A stretch of 64,000 bases of DNA from Salinivirgaceae bacterium. GTDB lineage: Bacteria; Bacteroidota; Bacteroidia; Bacteroidales; SZUA-534. The notes beneath the pieces are model-generated. The model searched no databases and was not told where the DNA came from. It saw only the letters and a list, made by a program, of their open reading frames with translations. The translations under genes and the position numbers were made by a program. Positions 52,220 through 60,792 of this stretch are shown here, one piece after another. The stretch covers positions 1 to 64,000 of the forward strand of contig JAFZKK010000123.1 of the NCBI GenBank assembly GCA_017551905.1, written 5' to 3'. Position 1 is the stretch's first letter. Every line of letters starts with the position of its first letter.

Positions 52220-53848
52220 CTACTCAAGACCGAATCCACAAAAATCCTCCTTACACTCAATCGTGATTTTTTCGCCTGTGGCGGGATGCGTGAATTCTAT
52301 CCGCTCGGCATGCAGATAAAGCCTGTCGGCGGGTGAGCCATAGAGATTGTCGCCGATAATAGGGCAGTTCAACCCCGACGGATGCGCCGCATGAACCCTT
52401 AGCTGGTGCGTGCGTCCGGTTTCCGGGAGAAATTCGACAACCGTCAGCTTGCCATTGCCGCCGAGCACCTTGTAGCGCGTTACGGCTTTCCGTCCGTGTT
52501 TAAAATCGACAATCTGACGCGGGCGGTCATCAGGATTCAGACGAAGCGGAAGGCTGACAATGCCTTGTTCTACCGCCGGAATACCTTCAACAACAGCTAC
52601 ATAACGTTTTTTTACTTGGCGGCGCTCAAACAATTGCATCATAGAGACTTGAGTTTGTTTGTCTTTGGCGAACAACAACACTCCCGATGTCTGCATATCG
52701 AGCCGGTGAACGGGTTGAATGTCAGCCGTTTCACCATAAATTTTCTGCAACTGTGTCAAAGCCGAATCGGCATTGTCTTTTCCGGGAACCGACAATAATC
52801 CGGCCGGTTTATTGACAGCCACAAGCCAGTCGTCGTTATAAATGATGCTAATTTGCAATTGGTTTTGTTCCAGCTTATTAGGCTCAACATCAAGACCTTG
52901 CAGCATAAAACCAAGCAACGGACGGCAACGGTTGTGGCAAGCCGGATAGAAATTGCCGTGCTGGCGGATTTCGCCTTCGGGCGAGTCGCCCCACCAAAAC
53001 TCGCCCATTGCCAACGGTCGCAAACCGTGTTTGTAGGCGTATTGCAGCATTTTGGGCGCGGCACATTCGCCGGTGGCTGCAGGCGGCACAGAGCCTCGTT
53101 CTTCGGTAAAAATGCGGCCAATGGTTTTGCTTTCGCAGCGGGCGTTGAACACCACATACTGCTCAAAAAGCCACTGCTGCAAATCCTCCGACATCAGTCG
53201 GCGGCGGTTTTTCAGTTGTTCTATTTCTATCTCAAATGTTGATATTTGGCTTTTCAGACAGTCGGTTTTAGCCGCCCAGAATTGTTGTAAGCGACGGAGT
53301 TCGGCTTTCTCAAACTGGCTTTGGCGCGTTAGTTCGGCAAGTTCGGTGGCTGTTAATGGTTGTTTGCGTCTGCGGTCGCGCTCGGCTTTGTGTTCTTGGT
53401 TGACCGATTTTCTTGCCGCTGTTTCGGCTTCGGCTTGAGCTTCGGTTTCGGTAAGTTGCCGACGGAGTTCAGTCAGTTGTTGTGAGTTTTGAGCGGCTTC
53501 AATCTGGCGGTTCAGCTCCGAAATCTGGCTTTCGGTCTGCTTGAAATGACCGTCGGTTTGGGTGTAATCAAAGATTGGCGGGACAAAGAATGTATGGTTG
53601 CCGCTACCGGCTATCAACCCTGAAAAGGCGGCAATGTAGCCCAGCTGTCCGCTTTTGTTTTGAGCCACCAGCACACCGAACATTTTTCCGGCTTGCAGCT
53701 CTGCCTGCCACTCGGTGCGGGCGGCAATGTGTTTCATCAACTCATCGGCAGCCAGTTGCACCAAAGGGTGTGGCGTATAGCAAAACGGACATGTGAACTG
53801 CTCGGGCAGCCGCACATCGTCTGGCAGGTTGTCGAATGGATGAAACAC
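52220..53848 (-). CDS. RluA-family pseudouridine synthase with long N-terminal extension
   Basis: A 542-residue protein. The C-terminal 220 residues are an RluA-type rRNA/tRNA pseudouridine synthase with VNKPAGLLSVPG, the catalytic Asp384 in HRLDMQTSG and GRTHQLRVHAAH. The N-terminal 320 residues are extra: a start with CPFCYTPHPL, a globular segment to about 100 (KMFGVLVAQNKSGQLGYIAAFSG), a charged coiled coil (about 110-215) and a segment with RCESKTIGRIFTEERGSVPPAATGECAAPKMLQYAY. Such double-domain RluA proteins are known in Bacteroidota, but the role of the front half is not. The start codon is GTG. Last in the ricT-gldH-trmB-ORF-rluA train. Confidence 0.88.
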   Translation of the reverse strand: MFHPFDNLPDDVRLPEQFTCPFCYTPHPLVQLAADELMKHIAARTEWQAELQAGKMFGVLVAQNKSGQLGYIAAFSGLIAGSGNHTFFVPPIFDYTQTDGHFKQTESQISELNRQIEAAQNSQQLTELRRQLTETEAQAEAETAARKSVNQEHKAERDRRRKQPLTATELAELTRQSQFEKAELRRLQQFWAAKTDCLKSQISTFEIEIEQLKNRRRLMSEDLQQWLFEQYVVFNARCESKTIGRIFTEERGSVPPAATGECAAPKMLQYAYKHGLRPLAMGEFWWGDSPEGEIRQHGNFYPACHNRCRPLLGFMLQGLDVEPNKLEQNQLQISIIYNDDWLVAVNKPAGLLSVPGKDNADSALTQLQKIYGETADIQPVHRLDMQTSGVLLFAKDKQTQVSMMQLFERRQVKKRYVAVVEGIPAVEQGIVSLPLRLNPDDRPRQIVDFKHGRKAVTRYKVLGGNGKLTVVEFLPETGRTHQLRVHAAHPSGLNCPIIGDNLYGSPADRLYLHAERIEFTHPATGEKITIECKEDFCGFGLE

Positions 53849-53860
53849 TATCGATTATTT

Positions 53861-54133
53861 CTACAGTAGCCGACGGTCGGCAAACTGCTGCGGATTCTTG
53901 CGAATGGTATCAGCCAGAACGCGGAAATCGTCGCTCTCGAACTCCTCTTTTGTCAGTTCGTAGTAGCTGTGCAAATCCTCGCCCTTATCGTCGGGAATCA
54001 TCACATCCATAACTACCACACCGCTTTTTTTGTAGACGGTGTAGTTGTGCATGAAAAAGTCTATCTGGTTTTTTGAACGCACAACATCCAGCTTCGGATT
54101 GCTTGCGCTTGCGCCATTTGCTTCGTTTTCCAT
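53861..54133 (-). CDS. Small hypothetical protein
   Basis: A 90-residue soluble acidic protein with no signal peptide or membrane segment. It has a disordered start (ENEANGASASNPK), a central strand pair around HNYTVYKKSGVVVMDVMIPDD and a helical end (EEFESDDFRVLADTIRKNPQQF). I do not recognise the family. Its position, 22 bases after trmB and 12 before the rluA-like gene, supports that it is a real, co-translated gene, perhaps with an RNA-related role. Confidence 0.6.
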   Translation of the reverse strand: MENEANGASASNPKLDVVRSKNQIDFFMHNYTVYKKSGVVVMDVMIPDDKGEDLHSYYELTKEEFESDDFRVLADTIRKNPQQFADRRLL

Positions 54134-54155
54134 TGTTTTAAGTTTTTATGTTAAT

Positions 54156-54893
54156 TCATTTTTTTCCTGTTAGTTCGGCGGCTTCGTCAGTATCGTCAAA
54201 ATCAGGCTCGGTGAGCTCTCCGCTTTGCGGCAGCCTGAATTTCAGATAGTGAATGGTGTTGCCGTCGTCGATGTGGAGCTGCTCGTAGTATGTCTTTATG
54301 TTGAGCACCTCATCAAGCCAAGGCTCGCTGTAGAGGTCGGCCGATTGCCGCTCGATTGGCAGATTGTTCACACGCGCCACTTCGCATGTGTAACGATAGA
54401 GAAACCGACTGTCGGTCTTCAGATTTACCATTCCGCCGTCAATGAGCAACCTCTTGTACATCGCCAGAAATGCGCTCGATGTGAGCCGTTTTTTGGCCCG
54501 GCGTTTTTTCATCTGCGGGTCGGGGAAGGTTATCCAAATCTCATCAACCTCGCCCGATGCGAAAAACCTGTCGATTATCTCGATGCGGGTGCGCAGAAAC
54601 GCCACATTGGGCATCTGCTCGGTGTTCGACTGTTTAGCGCCAGTCCATATGCGAGCGCCTTTTATATCGACGCCGATGAAATTCTTGCCGGGGAACATAC
54701 GCGCCATGCCAACCGTGTACTCGCCTTTGCCGCAGCCCAACTCAAGCACTATCGGGTTGTCGTTTTTAAAGACACTGCTCCGCCAGTTGCCTTTCATCGG
54801 GCTTGTATAGTTCAAAAAATCAGCCACTTCGGGTTGAAAAACATTTTCGAACGCCGCGTTCTCCCTGAATTTCGCAAGTTTTCCCTTTCCCAC
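54156..54893 (-). CDS. trmB: tRNA (guanine-N7-)-methyltransferase
   Basis: Methylates G46 in the variable loop of tRNA using SAM. In 245 residues are the SAM-binding VLELGCGKGEYTVGMA, FIGVDIKGARIW, and the catalytic-region ITFPDPQMKKRRAKKRL. The N-terminus is about 30 residues longer than in E. coli, usual for Bacteroidota. It lies 10 bases after gldH and is co-transcribed. Confidence 0.95.
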   Translation of the reverse strand: MGKGKLAKFRENAAFENVFQPEVADFLNYTSPMKGNWRSSVFKNDNPIVLELGCGKGEYTVGMARMFPGKNFIGVDIKGARIWTGAKQSNTEQMPNVAFLRTRIEIIDRFFASGEVDEIWITFPDPQMKKRRAKKRLTSSAFLAMYKRLLIDGGMVNLKTDSRFLYRYTCEVARVNNLPIERQSADLYSEPWLDEVLNIKTYYEQLHIDDGNTIHYLKFRLPQSGELTEPDFDDTDEAAELTGKK

Positions 54894-54903
54894 TTTGCCG
54901 AAG

Positions 54904-55371
54904 TTAGTTGTTCTTTTCGATTCTGATTCCCGCGCTCAACACGTGCGGCAGTTTCTCAACGCGCATCGCCTGCTCAATATAGAATGTGTAAGTTCCTGAT
55001 TTTGGAAATTTTACATTCTTTTTGTAATACACGTTGTTTGTCCAGACATTGCCAAATCCGCTTCCGAGCCATTTGCCGTGGCTGTCGGCCAGTATGCACT
55101 CAAGCGTGTCCACTTGATGCGACTTGTCGGGGGCGGCAATGGTGATGAACAGATACATGTTGCTGTACGGATATTGACCTGTTATGCGGTTGTTAAACAG
55201 TATGTTATAGGCTTGAAGCGTGTCGGTTACCGGAACGCTGAATTCAAGCACGCTGTCGCGGAGCCACTCCTCGTCGTCCATTACTCGGTTTTGCTCGTAA
55301 TAGAGCCGACTGTCGCACGATGCCAGCACAGCCAAAAGACTAATTATCGCCGCTATTCTTATTGCCTTCAT
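54904..55371 (-). CDS. gldH: Gliding-motility lipoprotein GldH
   Basis: A 155-residue lipoprotein. The signal peptide ends in LASC, giving the lipidated Cys. The mature part has the GldH-type start SRLYYEQNRVMDDEEW, then a beta-sandwich with YSNMYLFITIAAPD, TLECILADSHGKWLGSGFG and the end FYIEQAMRVEKLPHVLSAGIRIEK. In gliding Bacteroidota, GldH is needed for motility and works next to the T9SS proteins; in non-gliding ones it has an undefined envelope role. An in-frame ATG at 55383 is an alternative start. Either start lies within the 3' end of ricT, so the genes overlap by 32-44 bases. Confidence 0.9.
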   Translation of the reverse strand: MKAIRIAAIISLLAVLASCDSRLYYEQNRVMDDEEWLRDSVLEFSVPVTDTLQAYNILFNNRITGQYPYSNMYLFITIAAPDKSHQVDTLECILADSHGKWLGSGFGNVWTNNVYYKKNVKFPKSGTYTFYIEQAMRVEKLPHVLSAGIRIEKNN

Positions 55372-56524
55372 TGCGCTGTGCATTATTGCGGTCGCCGCCG
55401 TTTGGACGGTTGCCGTGGCGTTTCTTTTTCTTTTTTCTTTTCGATGAGTCGAAGCGTGTCAGGCTGTCCTGCCCGACCACTTGCGAGAAATCGATTTCAG
55501 CTGACGGACGGTTTTCGGTCTCAACATGAGTGTCGAGTTCCACTTTCTCGCCGCGCTTGTTCATCTCAAGATACTCTTTCACCTTTTCAACAGGTATCGG
55601 TATCATATCCAAGCTGTTAGCATCGCCAACCGAGTACCACATCAAGCGGCGGAACACATCGGTTTTCTGATGATAAGCCTTGCCGGCGGTGGTCATAATC
55701 GATGCCTCCGCTGATGGGAAATCCTTGCGCTCGTCGATGTAGGCGTCAACCTCGTAGTTGAGGCAGCATTTCAGCTTGCAGCACTGGCCAGCCAGCTTCT
55801 GCGGATTGAGCGAAAGTTCCTGATAGCGGGCCGCCGTGGTTGTTACCGACACAAAATTGCTCATCCAGGTTGAACAGCAAAGCTGACGTCCGCACGAACC
55901 GATGCCCCCAATGCGCCCTGCCTCCTGACGAGCACCTATCTGCTTCATTTCGATGCGGATGTGGAATCTGTCGGCCAGAATTTTTATAAGCTGGCGGAAA
56001 TCGACACGGTCGTCGGCAATATAGTAGAAAATGGCTTTGGTCTTGTCGCCCTGATACTCCACGTCGCCAATCTTCATATCGAGATGAAGGTCAACGGCAA
56101 TCTTGCGCGACTCAATCATTGTCTCCTTCTCAAGTGCAATGGCCTCCTTCCACTTCTCGATGTCGGTGGCTTTGGCCTTGCGGTATATGGTTTTGAATTC
56201 GCCTTTCGGATTGATGTTGTATTTGCTAAGCTGGTTCAGCACAAGCTGGCCTGCAAGCGATATAATGCCGATGTCGTGGCCAGGCGAAGCCTCAACGGCA
56301 ACAATGTCGCCAGCGGTCAAGTGTAGCCCGTTCGAGTTGTAGTAATAGCCTTTACGGGTGTTCTTGAATCTGACTTCGTAAATCTCGTTTTTGTTTATCC
56401 CTTCGGGAATGTCGTTAAGCCAGTCGAAGACACTCAGCTTGCCGCAGTACGGCACCTTTGTGTTTGCCGCGGTTTCGGGGTCGATGCTTTCAATAAAGCA
56501 CCCTCGTGATATATCGTTGCTCAT
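55340..56524 (-). CDS. ricT: PSP1-domain protein (RicT/YaaT-like)
   Basis: A 394-residue cytoplasmic protein of the PSP1 family. It has the start VEASPGHDIGIISLAGQLV, a central ADRFHIRIEMKQIGARQEAGRIGGIGSCGRQLCC with the cysteine cluster, and QCCKLKCCLNYE; in Bacillus the RicT partner forms an Fe-S complex that acts on RNase Y. A basic, Asn/Gly-rich tail (KKKKKRHGNR...) of about 40 residues looks like an RNA-binding or disordered end. The role in Bacteroidota is not established. It leads the ricT-gldH-trmB series. Confidence 0.87.
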   Translation of the reverse strand: MSNDISRGCFIESIDPETAANTKVPYCGKLSVFDWLNDIPEGINKNEIYEVRFKNTRKGYYYNSNGLHLTAGDIVAVEASPGHDIGIISLAGQLVLNQLSKYNINPKGEFKTIYRKAKATDIEKWKEAIALEKETMIESRKIAVDLHLDMKIGDVEYQGDKTKAIFYYIADDRVDFRQLIKILADRFHIRIEMKQIGARQEAGRIGGIGSCGRQLCCSTWMSNFVSVTTTAARYQELSLNPQKLAGQCCKLKCCLNYEVDAYIDERKDFPSAEASIMTTAGKAYHQKTDVFRRLMWYSVGDANSLDMIPIPVEKVKEYLEMNKRGEKVELDTHVETENRPSAEIDFSQVVGQDSLTRFDSSKRKKKKKRHGNRPNGGDRNNAQRNEGNKNSGDN

Positions 56525-56604
56525 AATAAACCTTCCTAAAAAGTCGGTAAATATAGTAAAAGTTGGCAGCTTTGAAAGTTGAGTTTTTCAGACAGCCGCC
56601 ATTG

Positions 56605-57189
56605 TCAGTTGCCCAACTCCTTCAGAAACGTTGCGAAACGCTCCACAGCAATGGCGCGGTGGCTTATTTGGTTCTTCTGTTCCGAAGACATTTCGGCAAA
56701 AGTTTTGTCGTAGCCGTCGGGAATAAACACGGGGTCGTAGCCGAAACCACCAGTGCCCGATGTTTTCAAGGCAATTTGCCCACGGACAACACCCTCAAAC
56801 AGATATTCGTTGTCGCCGATTATAAGGCAGATGACCGTGCGGAACTGCGCGCGGCGGTTCTCTTCGCCTTCCATAACACGCAACAGCTTCTCCATATTCT
56901 TCTCCGAATCGCACTCGGGGCCGGCATACCGCGCCGTGTAAACGCCTGGCTGTCCGTTCAGTATCTCAACCTCGAGGCCTGTGTCGTCGGCAAAAACACT
57001 GTTGCCGCAATGCTCCTTCACATACCGCGCTTTTATGCGAGCGTTGCTCTCAAGCGTGTCGCCGGTTTCAGGAATATCATCGGTTATGCCTATATCGTCG
57101 AGGTCAACCAAATCGTAAAGGTCGCCAATAAGTTTTTTAACCTCACCAAACTTATGGGCGTTATGTGTTGCAAAAATCAGCTTATTCAT
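56605..57189 (-). CDS. rdgB: XTP/dITP pyrophosphatase
   Basis: Clears non-canonical purine nucleotides (dITP, XTP) from the pool by pyrophosphate release. The 194-residue HAM1-type protein has FATHNAHKFGEVKKL at the start, the acidic SVFADDTGLEVE, GRI(A)-like FEGVVRGQI, GFGYDPVFIPDGYDKTFAEM and the SHRAIAVERF end. Start 57189 is the first ATG; the open frame extends further only with a GTG. 33 bases after the thioredoxin-like gene. Confidence 0.96.
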   Translation of the reverse strand: MNKLIFATHNAHKFGEVKKLIGDLYDLVDLDDIGITDDIPETGDTLESNARIKARYVKEHCGNSVFADDTGLEVEILNGQPGVYTARYAGPECDSEKNMEKLLRVMEGEENRRAQFRTVICLIIGDNEYLFEGVVRGQIALKTSGTGGFGYDPVFIPDGYDKTFAEMSSEQKNQISHRAIAVERFATFLKELGN

Positions 57190-57222
57190 AATCACTTATG
57201 TCTTAAAACTTGTAACAAAAAC

Positions 57223-58641
57223 TCACTGCCTGTTTTTCTGCTGGTCGCGATAGTATTGCAGGAAGCGCTTCTCAAAATCCTCCGACGGTGAGGCGGCCGG
57301 CGACATGCACAGATTACCTTCGGTATCTATCAGATAATAAGACGGATAAGCCTTTACTTTATAACGGTCGAGTACCGTCGGGTCGCCTTTGTAGTCAAGT
57401 AGCATCCAGTTGTAATGGTTGCGCTTGAAGTATTTTTTCACCTTGTCGAAATCGTCATCAATCGAGATAGACACAACCTGAATCACATCTTTCGTTTTCT
57501 CGTTCATAAGCCTCAGCTGCTCAAGACTTTGCGTGCAGGCGTAGCTGTCGAGCGAAATGAAGTTGAGGTAGATGTATTTCTCGCAGAACTCATCGACGCT
57601 GCGATAGACACCGGCTGTATCGGCAAGGCAGAAGGCCGGAGCGGCGGTGCCGGCTTTGGCTTTAGCGTTTTTCTGCTCAATATTCTCGGCAATGCACTTA
57701 TGCTGGTCGATTTTTGTTGTGTTCTTTATCGAGTCGAGAGTGATGAGCAAGCTGCTGGCCTTGAAGTAGTAGTCGTAGAGTGCGTCGTGTATGCTTTTCA
57801 AAAGCACCATTTCCTGCAGCGTGTCGTTGGTTACGGCAAGGCAGTTCGACAGCGTCTGCTTGGCTTTCACCGGGCTTTTTGACAATATCACATCGGAATA
57901 GATGCGCTCACCCTCGCGTGTGTTCATATACATTCGCAGGAAGTTGGTGAACATCTGGTTGAACAAATCCATATAAGCCGGATTCTCATATTCAATCGGC
58001 TGATTGTCAAAATATTCGCGCGACATATAACGCCAGTCGCGTATATAGCTGATGAATTTCAACCATGCGTATTTGTATTGCCTGTAAACGCTGAAAAACT
58101 CGTTAGGGATAGAGTCGAACGAGGTTTCCATTGTTTCTATCAGACTGTCGGTGAATTGCTTATCCGGATTTTTCAACATTCGGTAGTAGTTGCGCTCAAG
58201 GCAGTCTTGGTATGTGTAATCGAACAAATCGACATACATGTTCAGATTGTAGCGGTCAGGGTTTTTAATTCCGACCAGAAACTCATCGGGTGTGAAATAT
58301 GGGTTGAGTATATCGGCTTTGCTCAATGGCTCATAATCGGGCAGAAGGACGGTGTAAGTCATTGAGGTGTCGGCATATAAGATGCCGTTGGCGCGTCCCA
58401 GTTTGAGTGTCACTCGGCAAGTGCTGGCTATTTTGAGCGGCAGACGGAAATTGCCCAGACTGTCGGCTACAGTGCTGCCTACCAGCGTGTTGGCGCCCGA
58501 TATGTAGTCGGTGCAGGCGTAAGCTTCAATCTTCTGATTCCGATAGGTTGGATTGCAACCCTCAACAATTGTTGTCTGTGCGGTTGCGGCGGTTGTGGCG
58601 GCAATCAGAATCAGCAATAATATGTTTTTTATCGTCCTCAT
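57223..58641 (-). CDS. Secreted thioredoxin-like protein lacking CxxC
   Basis: A 472-residue protein with signal peptide (TATAQ near residue 22), a beta-domain (about 25-115), a long helical region (about 120-330, rich in Tyr and Phe) and a C-terminal TlpA/AhpC-like thioredoxin fold (about 335-470). The fold is recognisable by GTAAPAFCLADTAG, the LNFISLDSYAC strand, VVSISIDDDFDKVKKYF and the cis-Pro loop KAYPSYYLIDTEG. The active-site helix has a single Cys (Cys369 in YACTQSL) instead of CxxC, so classical disulphide exchange is unlikely. This resembles the DUF4369/DUF5106-type TlpA relatives of Bacteroidales. Its ATG overlaps the coaD stop in an ATGA junction. Confidence 0.8.
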   Translation of the reverse strand: MRTIKNILLLILIAATTAATAQTTIVEGCNPTYRNQKIEAYACTDYISGANTLVGSTVADSLGNFRLPLKIASTCRVTLKLGRANGILYADTSMTYTVLLPDYEPLSKADILNPYFTPDEFLVGIKNPDRYNLNMYVDLFDYTYQDCLERNYYRMLKNPDKQFTDSLIETMETSFDSIPNEFFSVYRQYKYAWLKFISYIRDWRYMSREYFDNQPIEYENPAYMDLFNQMFTNFLRMYMNTREGERIYSDVILSKSPVKAKQTLSNCLAVTNDTLQEMVLLKSIHDALYDYYFKASSLLITLDSIKNTTKIDQHKCIAENIEQKNAKAKAGTAAPAFCLADTAGVYRSVDEFCEKYIYLNFISLDSYACTQSLEQLRLMNEKTKDVIQVVSISIDDDFDKVKKYFKRNHYNWMLLDYKGDPTVLDRYKVKAYPSYYLIDTEGNLCMSPAASPSEDFEKRFLQYYRDQQKNRQ

Positions 58642-59132
58642 TTCGATTGGTTGCGACGTTTTAAAACACCTTCGATATCCATTCCCTCCGGCACAAACTG
58701 GCTTACGTTGCCGCCATAGGTCAGAATGTCGCGCACAATGGTTGAGTTGACAGGTGTCAGTTCCGATGTGGTAAGCAAAAAGACCGTCTCAACCTGCGGG
58801 TCCATAAGCTGGTTCATCTGCGATATGGCGCACTCGTACTCGAAATCGGACACCGTGCGGATGCCGCGAAGCATGAAGTTTGCGCCGATGCTCTTACAGA
58901 AATCTATTGTCAGGCCGTCGTAAGCCGTAACTTCAATCTTGGGCTGGTCGGCATACACGCCGCGAATCATCTCGATGCGCTCGTCGATAGTGAAGAAACC
59001 GTTTTTCTGAGTGTTTTTACCTATGGCTATCACCACTTTGTCGAAAAGCGGAAGCGCGCGGGTGACAACCGAATGGTGTCCTAAAGTGAATGGGTCGAAC
59101 GAGCCCGGAAATACTGCTTTGTTTTTTGCCAT
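58638..59132 (-). CDS. coaD: Phosphopantetheine adenylyltransferase
   Basis: Fourth step of coenzyme A synthesis, transferring AMP to 4'-phosphopantetheine. The 164-residue protein has the nucleotidyltransferase start FPGSFDPFTLGH, RGIRTVSDFEYE and the ISSTxxR-like VNSTIVRDILTYGG. The start 59132 is chosen because homology begins at MAKNKAVFPG and a perfect TTTG-19-TATATTTG promoter lies just upstream. The gene may head a leftward unit down to rluA. Confidence 0.97.
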   Translation of the reverse strand: MAKNKAVFPGSFDPFTLGHHSVVTRALPLFDKVVIAIGKNTQKNGFFTIDERIEMIRGVYADQPKIEVTAYDGLTIDFCKSIGANFMLRGIRTVSDFEYECAISQMNQLMDPQVETVFLLTTSELTPVNSTIVRDILTYGGNVSQFVPEGMDIEGVLKRRNQSK

Positions 59133-59153
59133 AGCTATCTGCAATTGCGGGTG

Positions 59154-59184
59154 CAAATATAAGGTTTAACGATGGTTATTCAAA
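59154..59184 (-). promoter_or_regulatory. Promoter of coaD
   Basis: On the minus strand: TTTG (59184-59181), exactly 19 bases, TATATTTG (59161-59154). It matches both Bacteroidota primary-sigma elements and the ideal spacing, 21 bases before the coaD ATG. The best promoter in the window. Confidence 0.8.
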
Positions 59185-59232
59185 CGCTGTTTTTGATGGT
59201 TTATTTGCAGATTTCTTTCAATTTCACAAATT

Positions 59233-60780
59233 TTATTTTCCCCAATTATCCCTGTCCAAACTGCGGTATTGGATGGCCTCGGCAAGGTGCTCGGGTTTGA
59301 TTTCGGGCTCGCCGGCAAGGTCGGCAATGGTGCGCGAAACTTTCAGAATGCGGTCATAGGCGCGGGCCGACATTCCCGTCTTTTCCATAGCCATTTTAAT
59401 CATCTTTTGGCATTCTGCATCAAGCACACAGTATTTGCGGATAAGCCTCGCATTCATTTGTGCGTTGCAGTGCACGCCTTGGTAATCGGCAAAACGCTCC
59501 TGCTGGATGGCACGTGCTTTGGTAACGCGCTCGCGAATTTGGGCGCTCGTTTCCAATTGCTCACGGCCCGACAGTTTGTCGAACGGCACAGGCACTACCT
59601 CAATATGAATATCGATGCGGTCGAGTAGCGGACCCGAAATGCGGCTCATATACTTTTGACGCATCATCGGGGTGCAGGTGCACTCTTTTTCGGGATGGTT
59701 GTAATAGCCGCACGGACACGGGTTCATACTGGCTACAAGCATAAAACTGGCAGGATATTCAACGGTGAACCGAGCACGAGAGATGGTTATCACGCGGTCC
59801 TCAAGCGGCTGACGCATTACTTCGAGCACAGTACGCTGAAATTCAGGCAACTCGTCAAGAAACAGAACGCCATTGTGGGCTAACGAAATCTCGCCCGGCT
59901 GCGGAAATGTGCCGCCGCCAACAAGCGCTACATCGCTGATGGTGTGGTGCGGCGAGCGGAACGGACGTTTAGTCATCAGACTGGTGTCCTTGTCAATCTT
60001 TCCGGCCACCGAGTGTATCTTTGTGGTTTCCAGAGCCTCGTGTAGCGTGAATGGCGGTAGAATCGACGGCAGACGTTTTGCCAACATCGTCTTGCCAGCT
60101 CCCGGCGGACCAATCATTATCACATTATGGCCTCCAGCCGCTGCTATCTCCATCGCGCGTTTCACGTTCTCTTGTCCGCGAACATCGGCAAAATCTGAAT
60201 CCCAATGGTTTACGCTATTGGCGAACTCCTCTCGAGTGTTCACAACGGTCGGCTCAAGCTGTTGCTTACCGTTAAAGAAATCGGCCACTTCGCGGATATT
60301 TGACACTCCATAAACTTCAAGATTGTTGACCACAGCGGCCTCGCGGGCGTTCTGCTTTGGCAAAATAAAACCTTTGAAACCCTCCTCACGAGCTTTGATG
60401 GCGATAGGCAGTGCGCCTTTTATAGGCTGTAAACTGCCATCGAGCGAGAGTTCGCCCATAATCACATAATCATCAAGTTGTGCGGCATCAACTTGCTCCG
60501 ATGCCGCCAAGATGCCAACGGCAAGCGGAAGGTCGTAAGCCGAACCCTCTTTGCGGATATCGGCAGGAGCCATATTGATAACTATCTTCTTGTATGGATA
60601 CTGAAAACCGCTGTTTTTGAGCGCAGCATTAATGCGAGGCTGACTTTCCTTAACCGCGTTATCGGGCAGACCGACAAGATGAAAAGCCACACCAGACGAT
60701 ATATTGACCTCAATTGTTATGGTTATGGCATCAATCCCGAAAACAGCCGAGCCGTATGTTTTTACAAGCGAATCTCCCAT
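59233..60780 (-). CDS. YifB/ComM-family Mg-chelatase-like AAA ATPase
   Basis: A 515-residue cytoplasmic protein of the YifB family. It has an N-terminal Lon-protease-like domain (SSGVAFHLVGLPDNAVKESQ...), then AAA with Walker A IGPPGAGKTMLAKRLPSI near residue 220, Walker B GVLFLDELPEF, and a Mg-chelatase-type C-terminal domain with a zinc-like cluster in NPCPCGYYNHPEKECTC. ComM, the best known member, is a helicase that drives branch migration during natural transformation. It lies 12 bases after the lipoprotein gene and is the third member of the DUF262-lipoprotein-yifB unit. Confidence 0.92.
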   Translation of the reverse strand: MGDSLVKTYGSAVFGIDAITITIEVNISSGVAFHLVGLPDNAVKESQPRINAALKNSGFQYPYKKIVINMAPADIRKEGSAYDLPLAVGILAASEQVDAAQLDDYVIMGELSLDGSLQPIKGALPIAIKAREEGFKGFILPKQNAREAAVVNNLEVYGVSNIREVADFFNGKQQLEPTVVNTREEFANSVNHWDSDFADVRGQENVKRAMEIAAAGGHNVIMIGPPGAGKTMLAKRLPSILPPFTLHEALETTKIHSVAGKIDKDTSLMTKRPFRSPHHTISDVALVGGGTFPQPGEISLAHNGVLFLDELPEFQRTVLEVMRQPLEDRVITISRARFTVEYPASFMLVASMNPCPCGYYNHPEKECTCTPMMRQKYMSRISGPLLDRIDIHIEVVPVPFDKLSGREQLETSAQIRERVTKARAIQQERFADYQGVHCNAQMNARLIRKYCVLDAECQKMIKMAMEKTGMSARAYDRILKVSRTIADLAGEPEIKPEHLAEAIQYRSLDRDNWGK

Positions 60781-60792
60781 TATTTCTGATTT

